From Saprospiraceae bacterium (lineage in GTDB: Bacteria; Bacteroidota; Bacteroidia; Chitinophagales; Saprospiraceae): 64,000 nucleotides of DNA. Positions within the stretch are counted from its first letter, which is position 1. Each line of letters begins with the position of its first letter. Below are positions 57,196 to 64,000 of this stretch, piece after piece. The stretch covers positions 62,001-126,000 of the forward strand of contig JAHDGU010000011.1 of NCBI GenBank assembly GCA_020627535.1, read 5' to 3'. Both the position numbers and the translations under genes were made by a program. The notes below the pieces were generated by a model. The model was not told where the DNA came from. It ran no database searches and saw only the letters and a program-made list of their open reading frames with translations.

Positions 57196-57349
57196 GCCAT
57201 CCTGCCTAAGCGCTACTCTCATGCAGCTTGCTACACTGAGACATCTACAGAAAAGATCCTCCACCAATATATCTCTAGTAGGGTAATCCTCATCTTCCGT
57301 GTTCTATTCTTGATTTCGCTGCCAGCGAAGCCACCAAATCAAGAATATC

Positions 57350-60226
57350 ATGAAAAGACAGTACCTCTTCCTTACATTCTGCATTACCCTGACCATCCAG
57401 ACCCAAGCACAGATTGCCAGCTACAATTTTGACACAGATCTATCAGATTCGATCTCTGGAAACGACGCTGTCTTTTTTGGCAGCAGCTCTTTTTTGACCG
57501 ATGATGACGCCCAAGTTCTACAATTTGATGCCGACGAATATGCAATACTGCCAGATGCTGTACACGAATCCATAGATCCCACCCAGACCTTTGGATATTC
57601 TGTGCGTTTCAAGATCACAGACGATCATGTGACCAATCCATACAATGGTGAAACGGGCGTCGGACGGCGCGTCATCATCAGTAATAAACTCAGAGATCTC
57701 AGAGATAAAGGTTTTGATCTGTACTTCGGACCGTACTTTGAGAGTGAGACTTTTAACCTGATTGCTACCTATGGCGCAGGCACCTATGACGATGGTGGCC
57801 TAGACACACATCTTGACATATTACTCAATAATACAGCTGAAGTTGGCGACTGGGTGGATCTCACGGTGAAGTTCTACCTCGATGCTGTCGATCCACACAT
57901 CGAATATATATTCAACAATACAGTCGTCACCGGATACTTCAATCCAGACTTCACCATAGACTCCTTGAAAAAGAGTCTTAATACCCAGGAAATCTATCTT
58001 GGTACTGATCTGGACAATAATGTCTATGAATATCAAGGGCCTTTCGCCCAAATGAATGTGGACCAAGTGGAAATATACAATCCACTTCCTCCTGGAGACT
58101 CTTCAAAAATTCAGAATGTACTAGAGACATTCATCGCTCAGATGAATGGTGATACGACTCTGACTGAGGAGGAAGAAAATATGCTGACGGTGGATTTCAT
58201 ATCCAATTGGGACGATGACACCTATCAAGCCAATGATTCCCTCGTACTAGACTATCTCAGAACCTACGACATGCAAAGAGGGACAGTCTTCGATGTAGAG
58301 GACTTTGACGTCTACGAGCCAAGCTCATTTGAGCCTGAGCAGAATATCCAGTACATTATGGAGCAGTGGATGGCAGACAATTTATACGAAGAAGATAATG
58401 TCCTAAATATGGAAGGAATTTCTTTTCTGGACCACGAAGTCTTTCCTGGACCCGTCAGCGCATCTGCTCCACGGGTTGAAAATTTGGAAATACTTCTTGA
58501 CGGAGATTACAACACAGATCCCGGATTTCACCTCAACGATCAAGCCAGAGTGGTCCGACCGATGGGATACTATGCAGCTGCAGGAGAACTTGTAAAAATC
58601 ACCGTGCCTACATCGATGGTTGGCCAAGGAATCAAAATCAGAGTGGGTGCTCATAATAATAATCTCGCTGAAGTCAATCAGTCATTCAATCGATTTCCTC
58701 GAGTCTCGAAAGACTACGACATCAATAGCACTTCTGTACATGTCATCAATCCTTTTGGCGGAAGCCTATATATCATCCTACCAGATGGTTCCAATCACGG
58801 GCCTGTATCCATCACAATTGACGGAGCGGTCAAAACACCATATTACTGTACCAAAGCCGGATTCGAAACATCGTTATCAGATTTCATTCAAGACGTCGAA
58901 AATAATTACACCGGCTGGGTAGAATTTGAAAGTGCAAAATATATGGGGACATTTCCTCGACCAGAAGACTATGACTTCAGCACCCTGGATTATACCATGG
59001 ACAATTGGGACAAAAGCATGGATGCCTTCAATATTGTGAGCGGAAGGCCACTTGATAGATTCCGAAGCGAATATCTCCTCATGGATCGACAAAACTGGGC
59101 CGGATTCACAATCGCTCCTGCGGCGAATCCCATGTTTTTTCTAGCTGACTATGGAGCTCCAATTCCCATCCCTATGCGCATGGAAAATCCAGATACTTTC
59201 AATGGAGGACATGTCGTGGAAGGGATATTTCACGAGCTAGGACATCTTCACAATATGCCAACACTGAAGGACGAAGTGGAAGCCAATGTGCACATACCCA
59301 AAGCTGCTGCATGGAATATCTTCTTTGGCGATGATCTAGATGAGGCATTCAAGTACTGTGGCTCACAACATTACACAAGAGATCAAGCAGCCATCGACTG
59401 GTTTTTGGTACATCCATTCCGGATGGGTATGCGGATCGGATGGGATCCATACAATATACCGGGAGACCTCATTCAATATCAAGCTCGCGGATATGCAAGA
59501 AATATCGAGATCGTAGCGCTATACGGCTGGGATACACTCGGAAATATCAATGGCCATTATTATCAAGAAGGTCTCGATGATCCTGACTTTGATCCATACA
59601 AAATAGGCGACGATGATTTTATTCATGTTTCCAGCCAAGAGAGTGGAAAAAATCTCGCACCACTATTTGAACTGTGGGGAGTACTTCCCTCAGACTCTTT
59701 GCTAGATATACTAGATAGCTATGAGCATGATCCTCGCATCAAGGATCGGATTCTACACTACAGATCAATCATCCCGAGGAATTTGTCGGAGCTAGAAACA
59801 TTCTCTCAGAGCCTTGTAGCTGTTCATGACATGTACTGGTGGGATACATGGGAAGGTCAACGATATGAAAATATGCTAGACTTCTACGATGAAACAGTAG
59901 CTGACTCTATCATCGCACGCATGGATCACATATTATGCGCTTATTACAACACCAATTGTGAATTGACTGATATCGACGTTCTCTTGGAGTCCTCGGGTAT
60001 CAGCCTATTGCCCAATCCTACGGACGGCCGCTTCGAAATCGTGGGTGTCATGGAAAATTATCTGATTGATATCGTCGATATCTCTGGAGTAACCGTGCGA
60101 TCCATTCACTATACGGGAAATTCACATTTTATTGACCTCACGGAGCTCCCTGCTGGCATGCTCTTTATACAAATAAGAAATGAAGATGACGCGCAGATAT
60201 ATCTTGAAAAGATTTTGAAATATTGA
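57350..60226 (+). CDS. Secreted M60-family (enhancin-like) metallopeptidase with LamG-like N-terminus and T9SS sorting domain
   Basis: A 958-residue exported protein. Order: signal peptide (1-20, ending TQAQ); a LamG/concanavalin-like beta sandwich (about 22-240); a linker; the M60 domain (about 395-760) with the zinc motif HELGH at residues 628-632 and a Glu ligand candidate in DEVEANV (E642); and a C-terminal type A T9SS domain (about 880-958: LLPNPTDGRFEI, LPAGMLFIQIRN). M60 proteases cut mucin-type glycoproteins (known for the family). Likely a surface or secreted glycoprotein-degrading enzyme. Confidence 0.88.
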   Translation: MKRQYLFLTFCITLTIQTQAQIASYNFDTDLSDSISGNDAVFFGSSSFLTDDDAQVLQFDADEYAILPDAVHESIDPTQTFGYSVRFKITDDHVTNPYNGETGVGRRVIISNKLRDLRDKGFDLYFGPYFESETFNLIATYGAGTYDDGGLDTHLDILLNNTAEVGDWVDLTVKFYLDAVDPHIEYIFNNTVVTGYFNPDFTIDSLKKSLNTQEIYLGTDLDNNVYEYQGPFAQMNVDQVEIYNPLPPGDSSKIQNVLETFIAQMNGDTTLTEEEENMLTVDFISNWDDDTYQANDSLVLDYLRTYDMQRGTVFDVEDFDVYEPSSFEPEQNIQYIMEQWMADNLYEEDNVLNMEGISFLDHEVFPGPVSASAPRVENLEILLDGDYNTDPGFHLNDQARVVRPMGYYAAAGELVKITVPTSMVGQGIKIRVGAHNNNLAEVNQSFNRFPRVSKDYDINSTSVHVINPFGGSLYIILPDGSNHGPVSITIDGAVKTPYYCTKAGFETSLSDFIQDVENNYTGWVEFESAKYMGTFPRPEDYDFSTLDYTMDNWDKSMDAFNIVSGRPLDRFRSEYLLMDRQNWAGFTIAPAANPMFFLADYGAPIPIPMRMENPDTFNGGHVVEGIFHELGHLHNMPTLKDEVEANVHIPKAAAWNIFFGDDLDEAFKYCGSQHYTRDQAAIDWFLVHPFRMGMRIGWDPYNIPGDLIQYQARGYARNIEIVALYGWDTLGNINGHYYQEGLDDPDFDPYKIGDDDFIHVSSQESGKNLAPLFELWGVLPSDSLLDILDSYEHDPRIKDRILHYRSIIPRNLSELETFSQSLVAVHDMYWWDTWEGQRYENMLDFYDETVADSIIARMDHILCAYYNTNCELTDIDVLLESSGISLLPNPTDGRFEIVGVMENYLIDIVDISGVTVRSIHYTGNSHFIDLTELPAGMLFIQIRNEDDAQIYLEKILKY

Positions 60227-60252
60227 CTACTCTGAGGCCCTCTTACCGAGAC

Positions 60253-60406
60253 GGGTTTGGGGAGTTCAGTAAATCAAGAACTCTCCCCGACCCTCTCTTA
60301 AAAGAGAGGGAGTAATTATCATTTCTTATATATTCTTTCTAGCTACAAAGTACTCAATATATTAAAACCTGTAAGCCCCTCTTTCCAAGAGGGGTCTGGG
60401 GAGTTC
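60253..60406. repeat. REP-like palindromic elements, two inverted copies
   Basis: Copy 1: GAACTCTCCCCGACCC (60278-60293) then hairpin CCCTCTCTTAAAAGAGAGGG (60291-60310). Copy 2, inverted: CCCCTCTT-TCC-AAGAGGGG (60376-60394) then TCTGGGGAGTTC. A third related arm (GGGTTTGGGGAGTTC, 60253-60267) pairs with copy 1. The set fills the gap between the M60 gene and the convergent gene and may act as a two-way terminator. Confidence 0.7.
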
Positions 60407-60418
60407 CGTTTCATCTCC

Positions 60419-61243
60419 CTACAGAGCCACAATACTCACCTGCGCGGTCACAAACTGACTTCCATCATAGGTCAAGATGACTTGCACATCATAGGGTGTG
60501 GTAGAAGACCCGATATATGTGCCTACATCTAGTGTCGTACCAGAGCTTGTCAGATCCACCGTTTCTGAACTGGTAAAACCATGCGGCGACGCAAAATCTA
60601 CGCTCACTTCTACAGTATCTGTACCACCACCGACGAAACCTCCAACATTGACTTCTACAATGGGAGTCGGATCTAAAATGGCAAAGGGTATATCTGTGAC
60701 ACAGTTGTCATCCTCCGTAAAATTGAATCTCAGAAGGTCATTTGGCGCTTGTGCAAAACCAGTGCCCGAGGTCACTGCAGGACAATCAGAACCGAAGTTG
60801 AGCGGTGCGCCGTAGACCACGATCGAGAAGTCTCGATCTATGGGACTGGGATCACCACTAAAAACGTCTTGAACGTAGGTAATGGTTATTGTCTGCGAAG
60901 AAACGTCGTATTTGTAGTAGACTGTATTTGCTCGACCTATCACTCCGTCGATCTGAGGGGTAGTCTGGACCACGGGTGGATCGACAAAACCATTGTCTAG
61001 CTGAATTTCATAAACGCCAGTACTGATTTTCGTGACAGACTGTAGACCATAGTCACCACGTATACTATCTCCCTCGATAAAGCCATGCGCAATAGGTGTA
61101 GAATTACCATAAACCGATTTTGCTTTGGGTGAATTTGTGGTCGTTTCCAACTCGATCGCACCATGCTGGGAGTAGGCTGCCGAGGTGAGGAACAAAAATG
61201 CCATGAGGCTAAAAAACTTTGGTTTCTTGGATTGGAATCTCAT
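60419..61243 (-). CDS. Secreted protein of unknown function
   Basis: A 274-residue protein with a clear signal peptide (hydrophobic FSLMAFLFLTSAAYSQ). The mature part is beta-rich and Thr/Val/Gly-heavy: an N-terminal piece (VYGNSTPIAHGFIEGDSIRGDYG) resembling collar or phage-tail-type beta modules, a cysteine pair (SDCPAV, DNCVTD), and a C-terminal Ig-like section with repeated DVGTYIGSS. No enzyme motif is visible. It lies downstream of the S74-chaperone tail-fibre-like protein on the same strand (111 bases apart), so they may form one surface structure. Family not recognised. Confidence 0.7.
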   Translation of the reverse strand: MRFQSKKPKFFSLMAFLFLTSAAYSQHGAIELETTTNSPKAKSVYGNSTPIAHGFIEGDSIRGDYGLQSVTKISTGVYEIQLDNGFVDPPVVQTTPQIDGVIGRANTVYYKYDVSSQTITITYVQDVFSGDPSPIDRDFSIVVYGAPLNFGSDCPAVTSGTGFAQAPNDLLRFNFTEDDNCVTDIPFAILDPTPIVEVNVGGFVGGGTDTVEVSVDFASPHGFTSSETVDLTSSGTTLDVGTYIGSSTTPYDVQVILTYDGSQFVTAQVSIVAL

Positions 61244-61354
61244 GTTTCTTTTTTTTATTATCTAGGAATATTATCTGCGATTTAACGCCTAGCTTGATTG
61301 TGCACCTGACACTGTCCTGATGACCTGAGGTTTGTATACTGATCCGCCTCGCAG

Positions 61355-62974
61355 CTATTTTTCAGCCATCTCTTGCAAGAGCTTCTCGATTTTTTCTAGT
61401 CTCTGTACGACAGCATCGTTTTCTTGCTTCAATTGACGATTTTCCTCGCTCAATTTTTCGATCAAGGCCTGCTGCTCCTTCACCACTTCTGTCAGCAGCA
61501 CTGTCACACCATGGTACTTCACATACTGCTGACCATTATCCTTGGTGTCTACGAGCTCTGGTAGGATTTTCTGAAGAGACTTGGGATCGATGTGCAGCTG
61601 CTTGGCGCTCTTATTGACCACTTCGCCGTCCTTGACTTCTTGAGGGCGGATATAACTGAGGGATCTGAGGGACTTGACTTTTCGTATGGCATCCGTAAGC
61701 TGCTGTGGACTGAATTGAGGATTTTCCTCTACGAGGGAACTGGGATTGCCGGACCCATCGATGTACCACCTCTCACTCGTACCGCCCGCCATGCCATCCT
61801 CATCGTGGACTGCAAGGATACGATCGCCATCGCCCGGCGACCAAATGTGTATTTGGTCACCATCACCATAGATGCCACCGCTCTCAGTATCGAAGGCGCT
61901 TGCACGATGCTCTAGTACAAAGCCCGCTGCTTGGGAAGGACTAGCTCTATCGTTGAAATCAAAATCACCGTCTCCACCATATTTCGGGCCATCTCTATGG
62001 GCAAGAAGAATGGCAGTTTCATTTTGATCTTGTTTGTGAAAATGTGCTTCCCCGTTTTTCATAATGGTGAAGGCATTGTTTCGATCTGTATTGGAGCTGC
62101 CATTTCCCGCCGCGAAGAGGATGTCGTCAGAGTTCCAGCTGTTGAAAGTATTCGTAGTCAAGGTATCGTTGTATCGACCCACAGCCATCTCAGAGTATGA
62201 TTTCACACGTAAGCGATTGCCCCCTCCTGCGAAACCAAGGTTGCCTTCGACAACATTTAGCCTTCCAAAAGCGGCGGAAGCAAAGCCCCTCACGATATTG
62301 TCTTCTCCCGTAACGAGACATCTTTCCCCAGTTACGATGTTCCCCAATCCTGATACCAATGACAAATTCCCACTTACATTATTAGCTTGACCAAATACTG
62401 CACATGATGGAGCAGAAACCGTATTGAACTGTCCTGCACCGATTGATCCTTGGCCACTTACGTTGTTATCTGCTCCGAAAACTGCACAGAAAGAACCAGC
62501 TCCCTTATTGTCCACCCCAGAGATTAATGAATATGTTCCTACTGTATCCCATTGACCACCAATCGCTCTGCCAGCCAAAAGTGCTCCAGGAGTATTACGC
62601 CACTCCATCCGCGTGAAACTATCATCTTCATCTCCCATATACAGGTCGCCACCGAAGAACATCGAGGGCACTCCTGCACCGCTAGGTCGATTCCGCACAT
62701 AAAAATCAACTTTTTGGTTCTCATCCATCACATGGATCGGATAGACCACAAGGCCGTCATTGTTATAGCCCTCTATTTTGAGCTTATAGGTACCCTCGGC
62801 GGAGCCATTATTGGCTCCCACTTTATGCGTTCCAGAGAGCAAGACTTGAATGGAGTCACCGGGGACGCCACTATTCCATTCTCCAAAGAAGGTGGAGTTA
62901 TCTATACTGTTGTAGATCTGTCCGTGAAGGCATGCGGATGAGATGACAAGTGAGAAAAAAAGAAATTTCTTCAT
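61355..62974 (-). CDS. Secreted YadA-head-like protein with an intramolecular chaperone (S74-type) C-terminus
   Basis: A 539-residue exported protein (signal ending CLHGQ). Residues about 165-260 hold a series of short repeats of the form GxxNxVxGxxSxxxGxxN (for example SGLGNIVTGERCLVTGEDNI, ending with GFASAAFGRLN), resembling the left-handed beta-roll of trimeric YadA/Hia heads. A beta-rich middle follows, then a C-terminal domain with DAIRKVKSLRSLSYIRPQE and a coiled coil (TEVVKEQQALIEKLSEENRQ, LEKIEKLLQEM), as in the endosialidase chaperone (Peptidase S74) or Bacteroidota tail-fibre-like proteins. Probably a trimeric surface fibre that may release its chaperone by self-cleavage. Confidence 0.8.
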   Translation of the reverse strand: MKKFLFFSLVISSACLHGQIYNSIDNSTFFGEWNSGVPGDSIQVLLSGTHKVGANNGSAEGTYKLKIEGYNNDGLVVYPIHVMDENQKVDFYVRNRPSGAGVPSMFFGGDLYMGDEDDSFTRMEWRNTPGALLAGRAIGGQWDTVGTYSLISGVDNKGAGSFCAVFGADNNVSGQGSIGAGQFNTVSAPSCAVFGQANNVSGNLSLVSGLGNIVTGERCLVTGEDNIVRGFASAAFGRLNVVEGNLGFAGGGNRLRVKSYSEMAVGRYNDTLTTNTFNSWNSDDILFAAGNGSSNTDRNNAFTIMKNGEAHFHKQDQNETAILLAHRDGPKYGGDGDFDFNDRASPSQAAGFVLEHRASAFDTESGGIYGDGDQIHIWSPGDGDRILAVHDEDGMAGGTSERWYIDGSGNPSSLVEENPQFSPQQLTDAIRKVKSLRSLSYIRPQEVKDGEVVNKSAKQLHIDPKSLQKILPELVDTKDNGQQYVKYHGVTVLLTEVVKEQQALIEKLSEENRQLKQENDAVVQRLEKIEKLLQEMAEK

Positions 62975-63046
62975 GATGTGAATTTTGCGATGGTGTCTTT
63001 CTTAGGGCTAGGTTGAGAGAAGATGAGATTGGTTTTTCACTTAGGA

Positions 63047-63054
63047 CAAAAGTA
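63047..63054 (-). promoter_or_regulatory. Candidate -7 promoter element for the surface-fibre gene
   Basis: The minus strand reads TACTTTTG, an exact TAnnTTTG match, about 73 bases before the ATG of the S74-type gene. It lies inside a GGACAAAA...TTTTGTCC inverted repeat (63044-63080). No good -33 element was found. Confidence 0.35.
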
Positions 63055-63180
63055 TCTGGAGCATTTTGCTGATTTTGTCCCCATTGAGGGTGAATTGGTG
63101 GATGTGGATTGCTCGGGCATTCTTCGACACGGAGCACATCTCTCACAATTCACATGGTGACGAGACACAAATCAACAAAA

Positions 63181-63199
63181 GCGACTAATATCTAGTCGC
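63181..63199 (+). promoter_or_regulatory. Palindrome upstream of hicA, possible operator
   Basis: GCGACTA-ATATC-TAGTCGC: perfect 7-bp arms with a 5-base centre, 33 bases before the hicA ATG. Position suits a binding site for the HicB (ribbon-helix-helix) repressor. Confidence 0.45.
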
Positions 63200-63231
63200 A
63201 TAAGTGCCGGTCACTCTCTATCTTTACGACT

Positions 63232-63674
63232 ATGAGTAAGTTGCAGAAGACCATAGATAGACTCTTGAATCTTCAGCAGTCATTCTCATTTGACGAACTG
63301 GAATATTTACTCAAGAAACTTGGATATGTGCCAAAGGGCATCTCTTTTTGCCTCTGAATGAGGCTGACAGCGATGATTTAGGTTTGGAGACAAGGCGTGA
63401 CGACGGAGCTTAGCCATAGCTAAGTGAATGAGGACCAACGAAGTATACAAGCCTAAACCACACTGAATATTGACAAAGTCAATATGATCAGACCATGAAT
63501 GGGGTTAATAGAGATGCCCTAAAGTTGGGCAAGACCTCTGGCTCTCGAAGAGCGTATGTGCATGAGAAAAACCTGCACATCATCAGACTTCACAAGCCAC
63601 ATCCAGGCAATGAACTAAATAGATATGCCAGAGTGTATATTATCGAAGAATTGAAAAATCAGGGTTTCATATGA
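63232..63674 (+). pseudogene. hicA: hicA toxin gene split by a MITE insertion
   Basis: The start ATG (63232) begins MSKLQKTIDRLLNLQQSFSF, continuing through LLKKLGYVPK, the N-terminal half of the HicA RNase fold. After the 184-bp insertion the frame resumes as KLGKTSGSRRAYVHEKN and LHKPHPGNELNRYARVYIIEEL to a TGA at 63672-63674. Together the two halves give a normal HicA of about 80-85 residues. The reading frame now stops inside the insert (after ...GISFCL), so the toxin is probably inactive; HicA normally cuts mRNA. The hicB ATG overlaps the hicA TGA by 4 bases. Confidence 0.85.
63336..63519 (+). mobile_element. 184-bp MITE with 10-bp terminal inverted repeats inserted in hicA
   Basis: Terminal repeats GGGCATCTCT (63336-63345) and AGAGATGCCC (63510-63519) are exact reverse complements (11 bp if flanking A/T is counted). 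The flanks share AAAG, which fits a 3-4 bp target duplication. Inside are a hairpin ATATTGAC-AAA-GTCAATAT (63467-63485) and facing TTTAGG/CCTAAA blocks. No transposase is encoded, so it must be mobilised in trans by a related IS. Confidence 0.8.
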
Positions 63675-64000
63675 CAGACAAGTTGAGATACAAAGACTTC
63701 ATAGCGACTGTTCGATATTCGAGCAGTGACGAAGTGTTTTTTGGCAAGATAGAAGGGATCAATGATCTTGTCACTTTTGAAGGTGATTCCGTCAGTAAGC
63801 TACAGCGAGCCTTCAAGGAAGCTGTTGAGGATTATTTGGCACTTTGCAAGGACCTTGGTAAAGAAGTATTTAAATCATTCAAAGGCTCTTTTAATGTGAG
63901 ACTAAATCCTGAATTGCACTCCAAGCTATTTGAGAATGCAACCCTCGAGGGGAAGACGCTGAATCAATATGTCAAAGAGGCAATTACAGAGAAACTGGTG
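63671..64000 (+). CDS. hicB: HicB antitoxin, 3' end beyond the window
   Basis: At least 110 residues starting MTDKLRYKDFIATVRYSSSDE. The N-terminal part (FFGKIEGINDLVTFEG, LQRAFKEAVEDYLAL) is the partially degraded RNase-H-like HicB fold, and the C-terminal part (FNVRLNPELHSKLFENATL, NQYVKEAITEKL) is a ribbon-helix-helix DNA-binding domain. It would neutralise HicA and repress the operon. Its ATG overlaps the hicA stop (ATGA), confirming the hicAB order. Since hicA is broken, hicB may be an orphan or may have a retained regulatory role. Confidence 0.88.
   Translation, partial: MTDKLRYKDFIATVRYSSSDEVFFGKIEGINDLVTFEGDSVSKLQRAFKEAVEDYLALCKDLGKEVFKSFKGSFNVRLNPELHSKLFENATLEGKTLNQYVKEAITEKLV

Overview
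The window is chromosomal DNA from a member of the Bacteroidota, most likely a marine or sediment Saprospiria/Lewinella-like organism. The evidence is a SusC/SusD pair, three proteins with type A and one with type B type-IX-secretion (T9SS) C-terminal sorting domains, many lipoproteins, FG-GAP/UnbV proteins, promoter elements of the TAnnTTTG type and weak Shine-Dalgarno signals. Genus cannot be fixed from the sequence alone.

Layout. 0-2.8 kb: end of an unknown gene, a lipoprotein, rfbC and der. 2.8-16.3 kb: the conserved translation/transcription block, on the minus strand, read as tRNA-Thr(TGT), tRNA-Tyr, tRNA-Gly, tRNA-Thr(GGT), tuf, tRNA-Trp, secE, nusG, rplK, rplA, rplJ, rplL, rpoB, rpoC. 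16.4-17.9 kb: xerC-type recombinase and an alpha/beta hydrolase. 18-25 kb: two large FG-GAP/UnbV surface proteins, a beta-barrel protein and a lipoprotein. 24.8-30.7 kb: a SusC-SusD-lipoprotein nutrient-uptake operon with its terminator. 31-34.9 kb: pdxJ, cdsA, psd (phospholipid synthesis) and lysS. 35-39.1 kb: a giant secreted protein with 11 GCDS-type repeats and a type B sorting domain. 39.1-45.4 kb: HDAC-like deacetylase, priA, an SGLT-type symporter and aldose 1-epimerase. 45.4-47.1 kb: hipBA with inverted-repeat operators. 47.1-50.3 kb: ECF sigma factor, a membrane protein, a DUF1801 protein and a secreted beta-lactamase-fold hydrolase. 50.3-56.2 kb: etfBA followed by two paralogous phasin-like proteins, a lipase-like hydrolase and a WS/DGAT acyltransferase fused to an SCP2-like domain. 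56.2-63 kb: secreted nucleoside hydrolase, secreted M60 (enhancin-like) metallopeptidase, REP-like palindromes and two secreted/surface proteins. 63.2-64 kb: a hicAB toxin-antitoxin pair whose toxin gene is split by a 184-bp MITE; hicB runs off the window.

The most interesting locus is 50.3-56.2 kb. It looks like a neutral-lipid (wax ester/triacylglycerol) storage-granule module: a long phasin-like protein with an 86-residue histone-H1-like Lys/Ala/Thr tail beside a short tail-less paralogue, recalling the PhaF/PhaI pair of Pseudomonas polyester granules, but placed next to a WS/DGAT synthase that carries an SCP2-like lipid-binding domain. The second notable observation is a tiny dispersed hairpin motif (stem, TTTC or TTCC loop, matching stem, then AAA(A)T) found about 18 times on both strands, mostly inside genes, with arms that change together while loop and tail stay fixed. 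Both are inferences that need genome-wide checks.
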